Source of the DNA: Kitasatospora sp. NBC_00458
GTDB taxonomy: Bacteria > Actinomycetota > Actinomycetes > Streptomycetales > Streptomycetaceae
Direction of reading: 5' to 3'
Length of the DNA stretch: 64,000 nt
NCBI RefSeq assembly: GCF_036013975.1
Contig: NZ_CP107904.1
Location: 4,155,001-4,219,000, forward strand
Shown here: piece by piece, positions 16,201-23,615 of the stretch
Position numbering within the stretch: position 1 is the stretch's first letter
How the letters are laid out: each line of letters starts with the position of its first letter
Translations under genes and position numbers: made by a program
Notes under the pieces: model-generated
Database searches by the model: none
The model's input: only the letters and a program-made list of their open reading frames with translations
Told to the model about the DNA's origin: nothing

Positions 16201-19200
16201 CGAAGTAGGCCTTGGTCAACTCGTTCGCCCCGAGGCCCACTTCGCCCCAGAGCGTCCATCCGATCGTGAACTCCTGGGCCCCGAGCACCTGGTGGTGGTA
16301 GGTCGCGCTGGTGCCGAGGAAGTCGTTGCCCGAGGCGTAGTCGGCCTCCCCCACCTGGCCCGTCATCCCCAGCAGCGAACCGAAGTTGCACCAGGCCAGC
16401 GGCGCCCGGCCGCGCAGGGCGGCCTTGAGGTTGGCGTAGCCGCGGACCTTCAGGTCGCGCACCTGCCGGAACTCCGCCAGGCTCTTGGTCGCGATCGGCG
16501 CCGAACGGTTCAGCCCCGCCGCGTTGATGAGGAGGTCGATCCGCCCGCTCTCGGCGTGGACGCGGTCCATGGCGGCCATCACCTGCTCGGGGTCGCCCAC
16601 GTCGCAGGTGAGGTAGTGCACGGCCGCCGCGCCGCTGTGCGCGGCCATCCGGTCGAGGTTCGCCCGGATCACGCGGGCCTGGCCGATCCGTTCGTACTCC
16701 CGGTTGAGCTGCGCCGGGTTGCGGCCGGTCCGCAGCGCGAGCTGCCTGCGGATGTAGTCGGCGCGCCCCTTGGCGAACGCCTCGTCGTCCAGTTCCAGGT
16801 ACTCCCGGGGGTGGGAGTCGACCGGGTTGCTGCCCAGCACGTACAGCGTGGGCCGGAAGTGCCGGGCGACCTCGGTCAGCAGCTCGGCGGTGATCCCGCG
16901 GCCGCCGCCGACCGCGACCACGACGCCGTCGGGACCGAGGACGGCCTCACCCGGCGGCACGAGTTCGCCGGGTTCCGCGGAGAGGGTGACGGTGAACCGC
17001 CGCCCGCCGTCGTGGTACGCCACCGGCAGGCCGCGTTCCAGCCCGGACTCGCGGGCCGCCTGCGCCGCACCGGTGCCGGCCTCCCGCACCCCGGTGACCA
17101 GCGCGTACGTCAGGCAGTGCGGGTACTCCAGGTGGATGACCTTGAACAGGCCCGTGAACAGGCCCGTGGCGGGGTGCGGCGTCCGGTCGGTCATCGCGCC
17201 GAGCAGCAGTCCGACGCAGCTGGCGCCGGCCGGGTCGGCCAGCGCCCCGTGCCGCTGCTGCACCACCAGGAACAGCAGTTCGTGCAGCGCCGTGAGCGCC
17301 TCGGACTCCGCCGGCCCGACCGCGTCGGCGGCGGACAGGTCGGTGATCAGCCGGATGTGCCGGATCCGGTGGTCCGGGTCCGCCTCGTCCAGCAGCGCCC
17401 GGACGCTCTCCGCGTCCGCCACGTGCCGGATCCCGGGGCCGCCGGGCACGGTGGACAGCACCAGGGTGCCCCCGGGGGCCCCGGCCGCGGTCACCGTCTC
17501 GGGCCGGTCGGTCAGGACGACGGTGGGCTCCGCGGGCCAGAACGGCACCTCGTCGCGCACCGGGCGGCCCGGGCTCTCGGTCAGCCCGGGCACCTGCCGG
17601 GTGACCAGCAGCGGGTGCTCGTCCTGGTAGTGGCGCTCGTCGTAGAACTCGGACGGCACCTGGGCGCTTTCCTCCGCGGCGGGCGGGGCCGCCGGCCCGG
17701 GGGCCGAGACGCGCACCGCGAGGTCGGGCGCGCCGTCCTCACCGCGGCAGACGACCAGCGCGTCGCGCTCCGCCGGTTCCCGCGCCAGCACCTGGAGGAC
17801 GCCGACCGCGCCCTCGGCGCCCAGGTAGCAGACCGGCCGACCGGCCGACCGGGCCCCGCACTCGACCGTCGGCACCCGCTCCTGCGGACGGCCCGGGTCG
17901 GCGACCGGGGTGTCCAGGTAGCCCAGGACGTCGAGCCCGGCGGCGACGGCCGTCTCCTCGGTCACCAGGGCGAGGAGGAAGGCGCCCTCGGCCAGGACCG
18001 TGCCGGGGTCGAGCGCGTCGTCCAGCAGCTGTCGCACCTCGTCGGTGCTGTTGCCGTTGATGCCGCCGACCAGCGCCATCGACAGCTCGCCCTGCCGCAG
18101 GTAGCGGATGGCGACGTCGATCGCGCTCAGGGTGGAGGTGAACCCCGTGTCGACCGTCATGTTGAGGCCCTTGAGGTCGAAGTAGTTGGCGACCCGGGCC
18201 GGGATCACGTTCGGCATCATGCCGGGGAAGGAGTCCTCGTTCGACGGCGGGACGAGCCGCCGCACCTCGGACCTGAGCAGGTCGAGCGCCTGCGGCAGCC
18301 AGGGCGCCGACGCGAGCGACGGGTCGGTCCGCAGCGCGAGGGTGAGGTCGTCCAGGTAGCAACGGGTCGCGTAGAGCGTGGCGTTGCGGGTGGCGCCCAG
18401 GTGGCCGAGCACCACACCGGTGGTCTCGCTGTTGTCCTCCCAGAACGAGCCGAGGCCGTCGCGCAGCCGGTGCGCGCACTTGAGGATCATCAGCTGGCAG
18501 CGGTCGATGCCGCGCATCATGCCGGGGGGCATCCGCACCTGCTGGAACGACGGCAGCGGGTAGGTGTCGCCGAAGGAGAGGCCCTCCGCCGACGGCGTCC
18601 CGCCCAGCCAGGACTCGATGTCGTCGGCCTGGTCCGTGCCCGGCACGTGCGCGGTCCGGGCGACGATCGCGATGCGCTGCACCGGGGCGGGGTCCTGCGC
18701 CCCGGCGGCCGGCGGCGGCGCGGTCCGCCCGGTGGCGGGCGGCTCCTGGACGACCAGGTGCGCGTTGGTGCCGCCGAAGCCGAAGCCGGACACCGCCGCC
18801 GTCCTGCGCCGCCCGCCGCGCGGCCACGGCACGGCCTCGGTGGGCACGACCAGGTTGGAGGAGCCGATCGCGAAGTCCGCCGGGGTCTCGGTGAACCGGT
18901 GCTGCGGCGGGATCAGGTCGTACTGGAAGCCCAGCACGACCTCGATCAGCGACGCCACGCCCGCGGCCCAACCGGTGTGTCCGATCACGGACTTGTTCGA
19001 CGTGACGACCACCGGCGCGGCCCCGGGCCCACCGGTGCCCAGCGTCTCGCGCAGGGTGGTGAACTCCGCCAGGTCGCCCGCGGGGGTGCCGGTGGCGTGC
19101 GCGACGATCCAGTCGGGCCGCACGTCCGCCATGCCCGGCCGGTCCAGCGCGCGCCGGATCGCCAGCTTCTGCCCCGCCGCGCTGGGGGCGTAGATGGCCT

Positions 19201-21277
19201 TGCCCTTGCCGTCGGAGGACGACCCGAAGCTGCGGATGGTCGCCAGCACCCGGTCGCCGTCCCGGCGGGCCTTGCCCAGCCGCTTGAGCACGACGGTCGC
19301 GGCGCCGTCCGAGAACAGCACCCCGTCGCTGGCGGTGTCCAGGGAGCGCACCTCCCCGCTCACGGACAGGCCGTTGAGCTTCGCGAAGAGGATCGAACCG
19401 CGCGGTCCCACGGCGAACGAGCCGCTGCACACCGCGATGTCGTGGCGCCCCTCCAGCAGGCCCTTGAGGCCGAGGTCCACCGCGTACAGGGAGGACGAGC
19501 AGGCGGTGTCCACGAGCAGCAGCTCGGCCTGCTCCGGCAGCAGGCCCCGCATCGCGTTGAGGCCCACCCGGTGCGGGAAGAACTCCAGCGGCTCGGGACC
19601 GCTGCGCGGGTACTGCCCGGTCAGCCGCCGCCCGATGGCGTCGAGCGCGGCGGCGCGGTCGGCGGCCGGGAGGCCGAGCCCGTCCAGGATCGGCCCGATC
19701 CGGCCCAGCACCCCGGCCCGGACGGTCGCCTCCTCCAGGTGCTGGCTGCCGTCCGCGGTGTAGCCGACCAGGAACGAGCACCGGTCGTCCGCGCCGCGCG
19801 CCACGCCTTCCATCGCCTGCATCAGCGAGTGGCGCAGCCACAGCGTGGTCGACTCGACGGAGTCCGGGTCGATCCCGGCCGCGGCCAGCTCCCCGGCCAG
19901 CCGCGGGTGCGGCACGAAGTCGGTGATGAACGCCGACCGCTTGGAGTAGGTCTTGTCCTCGTCGCGCTTGTCGGCCGAGTGGAACTTGTCGTTGTCCCAG
20001 CGGTCCGCCGGGATCTCCACGAACCGGTCGGCCCCGTGGAGGAGTTCGTGCCAGTACTCCTCCAGGTCGTTGGCCCCGGGCACGACGATGCCCATGCCGA
20101 CGATGGCGATCTCGTCGTCGTCGCAGTCGTCGAACGACGCGCCGCCCTCGGCCGGGAGGCTCACGGGGGCGGCCGCGGACGCCGGGGTCCGCGCCGGTCC
20201 GGCCGGGGTGACGGCCGCCAGTACCGACGCCGGTACCGACACCGGTGCGGCCGCCGGGGCGGGCGGCGCCGTCACGACCGGGACCACGAGGTCGGCCGGG
20301 GACGCCACGGCGGCGGCGACGGCCGCGGTGACCGGAGCGGCGGCGGCGAGGGCCTCGGTCAGGACCGGAACGGCCGCGACCGGGACGGCCTTGACCGGGA
20401 CGGCCGGAGCCGGTCCGGTCACCGCGACCGCCGGTGCGGGCACGATCGCCGAGACCGGCACCGTCGGCGGCACCGGCACCACCTCCGCACGGGGCGGCGA
20501 GAGCAGGGCCTGCCCCGTCGAGAGCCCGCCGTCGGCGAGGATCAGCTGCCCGGTGATCCAGCTCGACCGGGGGGACGCCAGGAAGGCCACCACCTCGGCC
20601 AGTTCCTCCGGGTGGCCGAGCCTCCCCATCGGCGTGGCCTCGACCGTGGCGCGCTGCATGCGCTCGGCGTCCGGGAAGAGGTCCACCACGTCGCTGTACA
20701 GCATGCCGGCCGCGGCCGTGTTGACCCGCACACCGTCGCGGGCGTGGTCGACGGCCAGGTAGCGGGTCATCGCCTCGACGGCGGCCTTCGCCGGCCCGCA
20801 GGCCAGGTAGTTGGCCATGACGAACTGCCCGCCGCCCAGGGTGGAGACGTTGACGATGCTGCCCCCGCCCCGCCCGGCCATCAGCGCGGCGGCCCGCTGG
20901 GCGCACGCCAGCCCGCCCTTGAGGTTGGTGCCGAGCGCACGGTCGAGCAGCTGCTCCGTGACCTCGCCGCTCGGCACCAGCGCACCGTTGGCGGCGTTGT
21001 TGACGAGGATGTCGAGCCCGCCGAAGCGCTCCCCGATCTCGTCGAACATGCGGTCCACCTGGCCGCGCACCGCGACCGAGGCGCGCAGCACGTACGCCTG
21101 CCCGCCGGCCCGCTCGATCTCCGCCTGGGTCTCCCGGGCCGGGCCGGGCGAGTGCAGGTGGTTGATGACGACCAGCGCGCCGTCGGCGGCGAGCCGCTTG
21201 GCGATGACCTTGCCGACGTTCCGCGCCCCGCCGGTGACCAGGGCGACCTTCCCCCGCAGCTCCCCGGAGACGCTCAC
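13292..21277 (-). CDS. Giant iterative PKS/secondary-lipid synthase: ER-KS-CLF-KR-DH-P450 fusion
   Basis: A single open frame encodes 2,661 residues. Residues 1-255 are an SDR with Y157-x6-K164 and strong resemblance to FabL-type enoyl-ACP reductase (NNAANG, KAAVEAMTRYLAV). Residues 256-385 are an Ala/Val/Pro linker. Residues 386-845 are a KS with C593, H727 and H767. Residues 866-1130 are a KS-like CLF in which the cysteine is F1046 (DTGFTST). Residues 1210-1730 are a KR with a structural half, GGGRGI (1457-1462), S1634, Y1647 and N1651. Residues 1797-2100 are a DH with H1827 and D2006. A low-complexity linker follows (2105-2215). Residues 2216-2661 are a cytochrome P450 with AGHETT (2471-2476), ExxR (2527-2530) and heme ligand C2607. 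No AT, ACP or thioesterase is present; AT-ACP is the preceding gene, overlapping by GTGA. The layout recalls PUFA synthases. Confidence 0.9.
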   Translation of the reverse strand: MSVSGELRGKVALVTGGARNVGKVIAKRLAADGALVVINHLHSPGPARETQAEIERAGGQAYVLRASVAVRGQVDRMFDEIGERFGGLDILVNNAANGALVPSGEVTEQLLDRALGTNLKGGLACAQRAAALMAGRGGGSIVNVSTLGGGQFVMANYLACGPAKAAVEAMTRYLAVDHARDGVRVNTAAAGMLYSDVVDLFPDAERMQRATVEATPMGRLGHPEELAEVVAFLASPRSSWITGQLILADGGLSTGQALLSPPRAEVVPVPPTVPVSAIVPAPAVAVTGPAPAVPVKAVPVAAVPVLTEALAAAAPVTAAVAAAVASPADLVVPVVTAPPAPAAAPVSVPASVLAAVTPAGPARTPASAAAPVSLPAEGGASFDDCDDDEIAIVGMGIVVPGANDLEEYWHELLHGADRFVEIPADRWDNDKFHSADKRDEDKTYSKRSAFITDFVPHPRLAGELAAAGIDPDSVESTTLWLRHSLMQAMEGVARGADDRCSFLVGYTADGSQHLEEATVRAGVLGRIGPILDGLGLPAADRAAALDAIGRRLTGQYPRSGPEPLEFFPHRVGLNAMRGLLPEQAELLLVDTACSSSLYAVDLGLKGLLEGRHDIAVCSGSFAVGPRGSILFAKLNGLSVSGEVRSLDTASDGVLFSDGAATVVLKRLGKARRDGDRVLATIRSFGSSSDGKGKAIYAPSAAGQKLAIRRALDRPGMADVRPDWIVAHATGTPAGDLAEFTTLRETLGTGGPGAAPVVVTSNKSVIGHTGWAAGVASLIEVVLGFQYDLIPPQHRFTETPADFAIGSSNLVVPTEAVPWPRGGRRRTAAVSGFGFGGTNAHLVVQEPPATGRTAPPPAAGAQDPAPVQRIAIVARTAHVPGTDQADDIESWLGGTPSAEGLSFGDTYPLPSFQQVRMPPGMMRGIDRCQLMILKCAHRLRDGLGSFWEDNSETTGVVLGHLGATRNATLYATRCYLDDLTLALRTDPSLASAPWLPQALDLLRSEVRRLVPPSNEDSFPGMMPNVIPARVANYFDLKGLNMTVDTGFTSTLSAIDVAIRYLRQGELSMALVGGINGNSTDEVRQLLDDALDPGTVLAEGAFLLALVTEETAVAAGLDVLGYLDTPVADPGRPQERVPTVECGARSAGRPVCYLGAEGAVGVLQVLAREPAERDALVVCRGEDGAPDLAVRVSAPGPAAPPAAEESAQVPSEFYDERHYQDEHPLLVTRQVPGLTESPGRPVRDEVPFWPAEPTVVLTDRPETVTAAGAPGGTLVLSTVPGGPGIRHVADAESVRALLDEADPDHRIRHIRLITDLSAADAVGPAESEALTALHELLFLVVQQRHGALADPAGASCVGLLLGAMTDRTPHPATGLFTGLFKVIHLEYPHCLTYALVTGVREAGTGAAQAARESGLERGLPVAYHDGGRRFTVTLSAEPGELVPPGEAVLGPDGVVVAVGGGRGITAELLTEVARHFRPTLYVLGSNPVDSHPREYLELDDEAFAKGRADYIRRQLALRTGRNPAQLNREYERIGQARVIRANLDRMAAHSGAAAVHYLTCDVGDPEQVMAAMDRVHAESGRIDLLINAAGLNRSAPIATKSLAEFRQVRDLKVRGYANLKAALRGRAPLAWCNFGSLLGMTGQVGEADYASGNDFLGTSATYHHQVLGAQEFTIGWTLWGEVGLGANELTKAYFEKSGLYSAMSTAEGVHHFVRELNLAKTSPYTVHLGDAERRAVEGLLPGFLDPAPQHPAPQRPAPQRPAAAAQPAGGPGAVSAGAPAAVPPGVPAVLPGAAPAGASFYLGEVLERAADSVTFERVFDLETDDYLRHHRVGDVPTLPGTFVTEIAFEAASWLVPGLQVYAFEDLRFHHFLKVREQDRAGLRKRIRAEVVDRRPDLDQAVVAVRITGDVVAPNGTVLVKDRLHFEVRVLMSGSLPAAPDWKPWYPAAETPVPDPYHSPGSPVMLTDLFVSTADTRLHPEGKRATYDLRLPSDHRVFAGFGMPVVLLDGLARTGVLALVDGDLVPLAAPLGIGRIDVYEHGGDCRVAERYGRIDLYAVLPDADADGRAPGTGNRFVAVRPDGRVLLQMKDLAWTLMGYLDRGTGRFLTPEQAAAASTAGTAGAERNERTEQTESAEQTEQTEQTESSGVVAPMGKAEAGAAGAPTPVTTVPQSTATEPRSTVTTPQSLPDPRPAAAAPERRPPRRPSAPAEPGTARPAPGPRGLRTVPGSLRRFQRNAPGFFRDLGRSYGDTVRLPLGFFTVHLNYHPDNVRYVLQDNNQNYVRGKGYDRFKIFMGMGLLTLDGEEWKQHRRVVNPLFHKTAIDGMATTMTDSTTTVLDRWERAASAENGVDVVPEMMELTLGALGKVMFDTDLHPVSDRVGPAMVTSIEAMVFRGTLNQLTPDVVPIPYNLRIRKARRLMYDVVDEIVESHRAGRHEGLTDLVSLLLQARDESGGEWTRQQIRDEIMTVFMAGHETTGTGLAWALYELAKDPEAQERLHEEVERVLGGRTPGIGDLDRLPYTRMVADETLRLHPPIWVYPRDAVQEDEVGGWRVPAGGSVFMVPYVTHRHPDFWVDPERFDPERFSEENRARQPRYAYFPFGGGQRKCIGNQMAVVQMHLTLAMVAQRFRLRVVPDHPLTLGTLVSFRPLDGIRLVVEPRKR
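14849..14875. repeat. 9-bp tandem repeat in the PKS-P450 linker
   Basis: Three exact copies of CTCGGTTTG, followed by a partial copy and degenerate copies, encode EQT repeats on the minus strand. The 9-bp unit keeps the frame whatever the copy number, so the linker before the P450 can lengthen or shorten without breaking the fusion. Confidence 0.85.
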
Positions 21278-22758
21278 GCCGTCCCGCCCGACGCGAGGAT
21301 CAGGTCCGCGATCTTGCCGAGGGTGTTGTACGCGGCCGGCCGCACGTCCGAGGGGCGCGGCGGCAGCTCGTAGCGGTTGCCCACCCGCACCAGCAGCTCC
21401 GTCTGCTTGACCGAGTCGACGCCCAGCTCGGCCTCCAGGTCGGTGCCCTCCTCGAAGACCTCGGCCGGGTACTCCAGCGCCTCGGCGTAGATGTCGGCCA
21501 GCTGCCGCACCAGGGAGTCCCGGTCCACGGCCGGCGCCGCGGCCGCCTCGACGACCGGCGCGACGACCGCCTCCGCGACCGCGGCCGACGCACCCGCACC
21601 GCCGGTCCGGCCGGCCTGCGCGCCCGCGTAGGTCAGGTACGCCTGGCGCGTGAACTCCCGCACCTCCTCGCCGCGCCCGTTCCAGAACTCCTCGAAGTCC
21701 TCGACCAGCACGTCGGACAGCAGCGCGTACCGCAGGTGGTCGGCCGAGGAGTGGCCGGCCGGCGCGGGCTCGACCGCACCGGCCGAGGCGAGCCGGTCGA
21801 GGGCCTGCCGCAGTACGGCGGCGCCGCCCGCCTCGGGCAGCAGGGTCGGCACGGTGACCACGGGCGACTCGACGATCCTGCCGACGATCCGGCTGAGCGC
21901 GTCCAGGGCGCCGCTCTCGACGAACACCGGCACCGCGCCGCCCGACAGCTGCTCGCGGACGGCGTCGGCGAAGCGCACCCGGCTGGTGAAGTGCCCGGCC
22001 AGCAGCTCGGTCAGGACGTCCCCGTCCCGGTAGGCCCGGCCGAGGATGGGCGAGTACACCGCCGTCTCCAGCGGGCGCTGGCGGATGTCCCCGATGCGCT
22101 CGGCGAACTTCTCCGCGGCCGGGCCGAGCAGCGGGCTGTGGAAGGCGTAGGGCGACTTGAGCCGGGCGAAGTCGATCCGCAGCACCCCCGCGAGCCGGCC
22201 GACCGTGTCCAGCGACTCGGCCCGGCCGGAGAGCACCGTCTGCCCGGCGTGGTTCTCCACCGCGATGCCGGTCAGCGGGTCCCCGACGACGTCGAGGACC
22301 CGCTGCGCCCGGTCGGCGTCGGTGCCGAGGGCGGCCATGTAGGCGTCTCCGAGACCGGCCTCACGCAGCGCGATGCTCCGGTGGCAAACGATCTCCGCGC
22401 CGTCGGCCGCGGTGAAGGCGCCCGCGGCGACCAGTGCGGCAATCTCGCCGAGGCTGTGGCCGATCAGGACGTCCGGGCGCAGACCGCGTGCCCGCAGCAC
22501 GGTGAAAGCGGCCGTCGAGACGGCGTAGATGGCCAGCTGGAGCGCTTCCGGGGCCTCCCGGAGCAGCTGCGCGGTGTCCGGCGTCCGGGCGTCGAACAGC
22601 TGGTCAACGGCCTCGCCGCCGAGCAGCGGCCGGGCAGCGTCACGGATGTCGGAGAGGACCGGTGCGACCTCGGGGAATTCGTCCCGGAGATCGGCGAGCG
22701 CACGGCCGTAGAAAGCGCCCTGCCCCGGGAAGAGAACGGCGATCGGAGTTTTAGGCAT
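21274..22758 (-). CDS. Acyltransferase-ACP didomain protein
   Basis: The 494-residue protein supplies the extender unit and carrier missing from the giant PKS. The AT domain (1-300) has GQG (12-14), the nucleophile loop GHSLGE with S102, and YAFHS with H207; the AFH context resembles malonyl- rather than methylmalonyl-specific ATs. The C-terminal ACP has LGVDSVKQTE with S449 as the phosphopantetheine site, close to the LGxDSIK form in PUFA-synthase ACPs. Only one ACP is present, whereas PUFA synthases have several in tandem. The ATG at 22758 is chosen because GGGGGAAG lies 8 nt before it and the AT fold starts at once. It is the first gene of the leftward operon. Confidence 0.92.
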   Translation of the reverse strand: MPKTPIAVLFPGQGAFYGRALADLRDEFPEVAPVLSDIRDAARPLLGGEAVDQLFDARTPDTAQLLREAPEALQLAIYAVSTAAFTVLRARGLRPDVLIGHSLGEIAALVAAGAFTAADGAEIVCHRSIALREAGLGDAYMAALGTDADRAQRVLDVVGDPLTGIAVENHAGQTVLSGRAESLDTVGRLAGVLRIDFARLKSPYAFHSPLLGPAAEKFAERIGDIRQRPLETAVYSPILGRAYRDGDVLTELLAGHFTSRVRFADAVREQLSGGAVPVFVESGALDALSRIVGRIVESPVVTVPTLLPEAGGAAVLRQALDRLASAGAVEPAPAGHSSADHLRYALLSDVLVEDFEEFWNGRGEEVREFTRQAYLTYAGAQAGRTGGAGASAAVAEAVVAPVVEAAAAPAVDRDSLVRQLADIYAEALEYPAEVFEEGTDLEAELGVDSVKQTELLVRVGNRYELPPRPSDVRPAAYNTLGKIADLILASGGTA

Positions 22759-23135
22759 GATGCACACTTCCCCCATACTCTTTTTTGCGTGATCAGCTGT
22801 GCCGGCCGAGCGCGGAAATCCTTCGGCCGAGAAGACCGTATTCGCGCCCCGGCCGGGCGGCGAGCCGCCTCCGGATAATTTCTGGTTAACTCGGGAAGCA
22901 GCCTGAGCCGGAATATCGATAACGCCGGAAACGGGTCAGAGGGCCGCGGCGCCCGGCGGCGCAGGCATGGCGCAGCCCGGCCCACGCGCTCCGACGGCGC
23001 GGGACACGGCAAAGCAACTGGCAAGAAACCCAGAGTTGTTGGGATCAACCGACGTCAAGAGGCACGAGACGGCCACCCACCGCCCCTGACTGCCCGTCGG
23101 CCGAACGGCCTGAATGGCCGGGCCTACTCCCGGGA

Positions 23136-23152
23136 TTGGCAGACACTGCCAA
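23136..23152. promoter_or_regulatory. Palindrome TTGGCAG-ACA-CTGCCAA
   Basis: Two exact 7-bp arms surround a 3-bp spacer in the divergent intergenic region, about 380 bp from the AT-ACP start and 465 bp from the sugar-binding protein start. Just beside it is TTCAACGTTCAA, a short direct repeat. The symmetry and AT-rich setting suggest an operator, but no regulator gene is adjacent, so the protein that binds it is unknown. Confidence 0.4.
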
Positions 23153-23555
23153 ATTCAACGTTCAATTTTCCCCCGTATCGTTGCATGCCGAGTCGGCACG
23201 ACGACTCATGTGCATTCACCCTAGGAATCCGGATCGGACGAAGTCAAGGACTTCCCGGGTGCGACCAGCCGGTAACATTCGCGACCTGCGGCGGAGCACT
23301 CCGAATTTTTCGCGGCGGGCGTTCCGGTATCCAGTCCATGACAATCCGACGGGTCGGTCGGCGGCTTTCCCGGCCGCACCGGCGGCGCCGGCCGGGAAAC
23401 GGCGGGGCGGACGCGGCCCGGCGCGGCGGAGCACTCCGGGTACGGTACGCCCCCGCCCGGTCACCGAACGTCATCGGCCTTCCCTGCGGACCGGTCTGAC
23501 CCGCTCGGCGCAACAGGAATCGTGGCGCGCGCCCCTTGTTCGCAGACTCGGAGGC

Positions 23556-23583
23556 GGGGGTGGACTCCCGGGGGTGGACTCCC
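23556..23583. repeat. 14-bp tandem repeat before the sugar-binding protein gene
   Basis: Two exact copies of GGGGGTGGACTCCC lie 33 bp upstream of the ATG at 23616, that is, in the leader of the sugar-transporter mRNA. Each unit contains a short self-complementary GGAGTCC/GGACTCC-like core, so a leader hairpin is possible. Confidence 0.6.
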
Positions 23584-23615
23584 GGGGGGCGGACCCACAC
23601 GGAAGAGGCATCCTC

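Larger units (their letters stand above)
22759..23615. other. 857-bp divergent promoter region, no gene seen
   Basis: This gap separates the leftward PKS operon from the rightward sugar transporter. It is less GC-rich than its surroundings, with A/T tracts near 22,770-22,790, 22,870-22,920 and 23,150-23,180. Frames open through it lack actinobacterial codon bias, so I call no gene. It holds a palindrome at 23136-23152 and a 14-bp tandem repeat at 23556-23583. Promoters for both units must lie here, but I cannot name clear -35/-10 pairs. Confidence 0.7.

Noticed and set aside
13370..21373. 2,667-residue plus-strand frame opposite the PKS
   Set aside because: It is the antisense image of the PKS gene (His/Arg/Val/Gly rich) and has no domains.
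23136..23615. Open frame extending the sugar-binding protein upstream to 23,136
   Set aside because: It lacks codon bias, the lipoprotein signal starts at the ATG at 23616, and a ribosome-binding site precedes that ATG.
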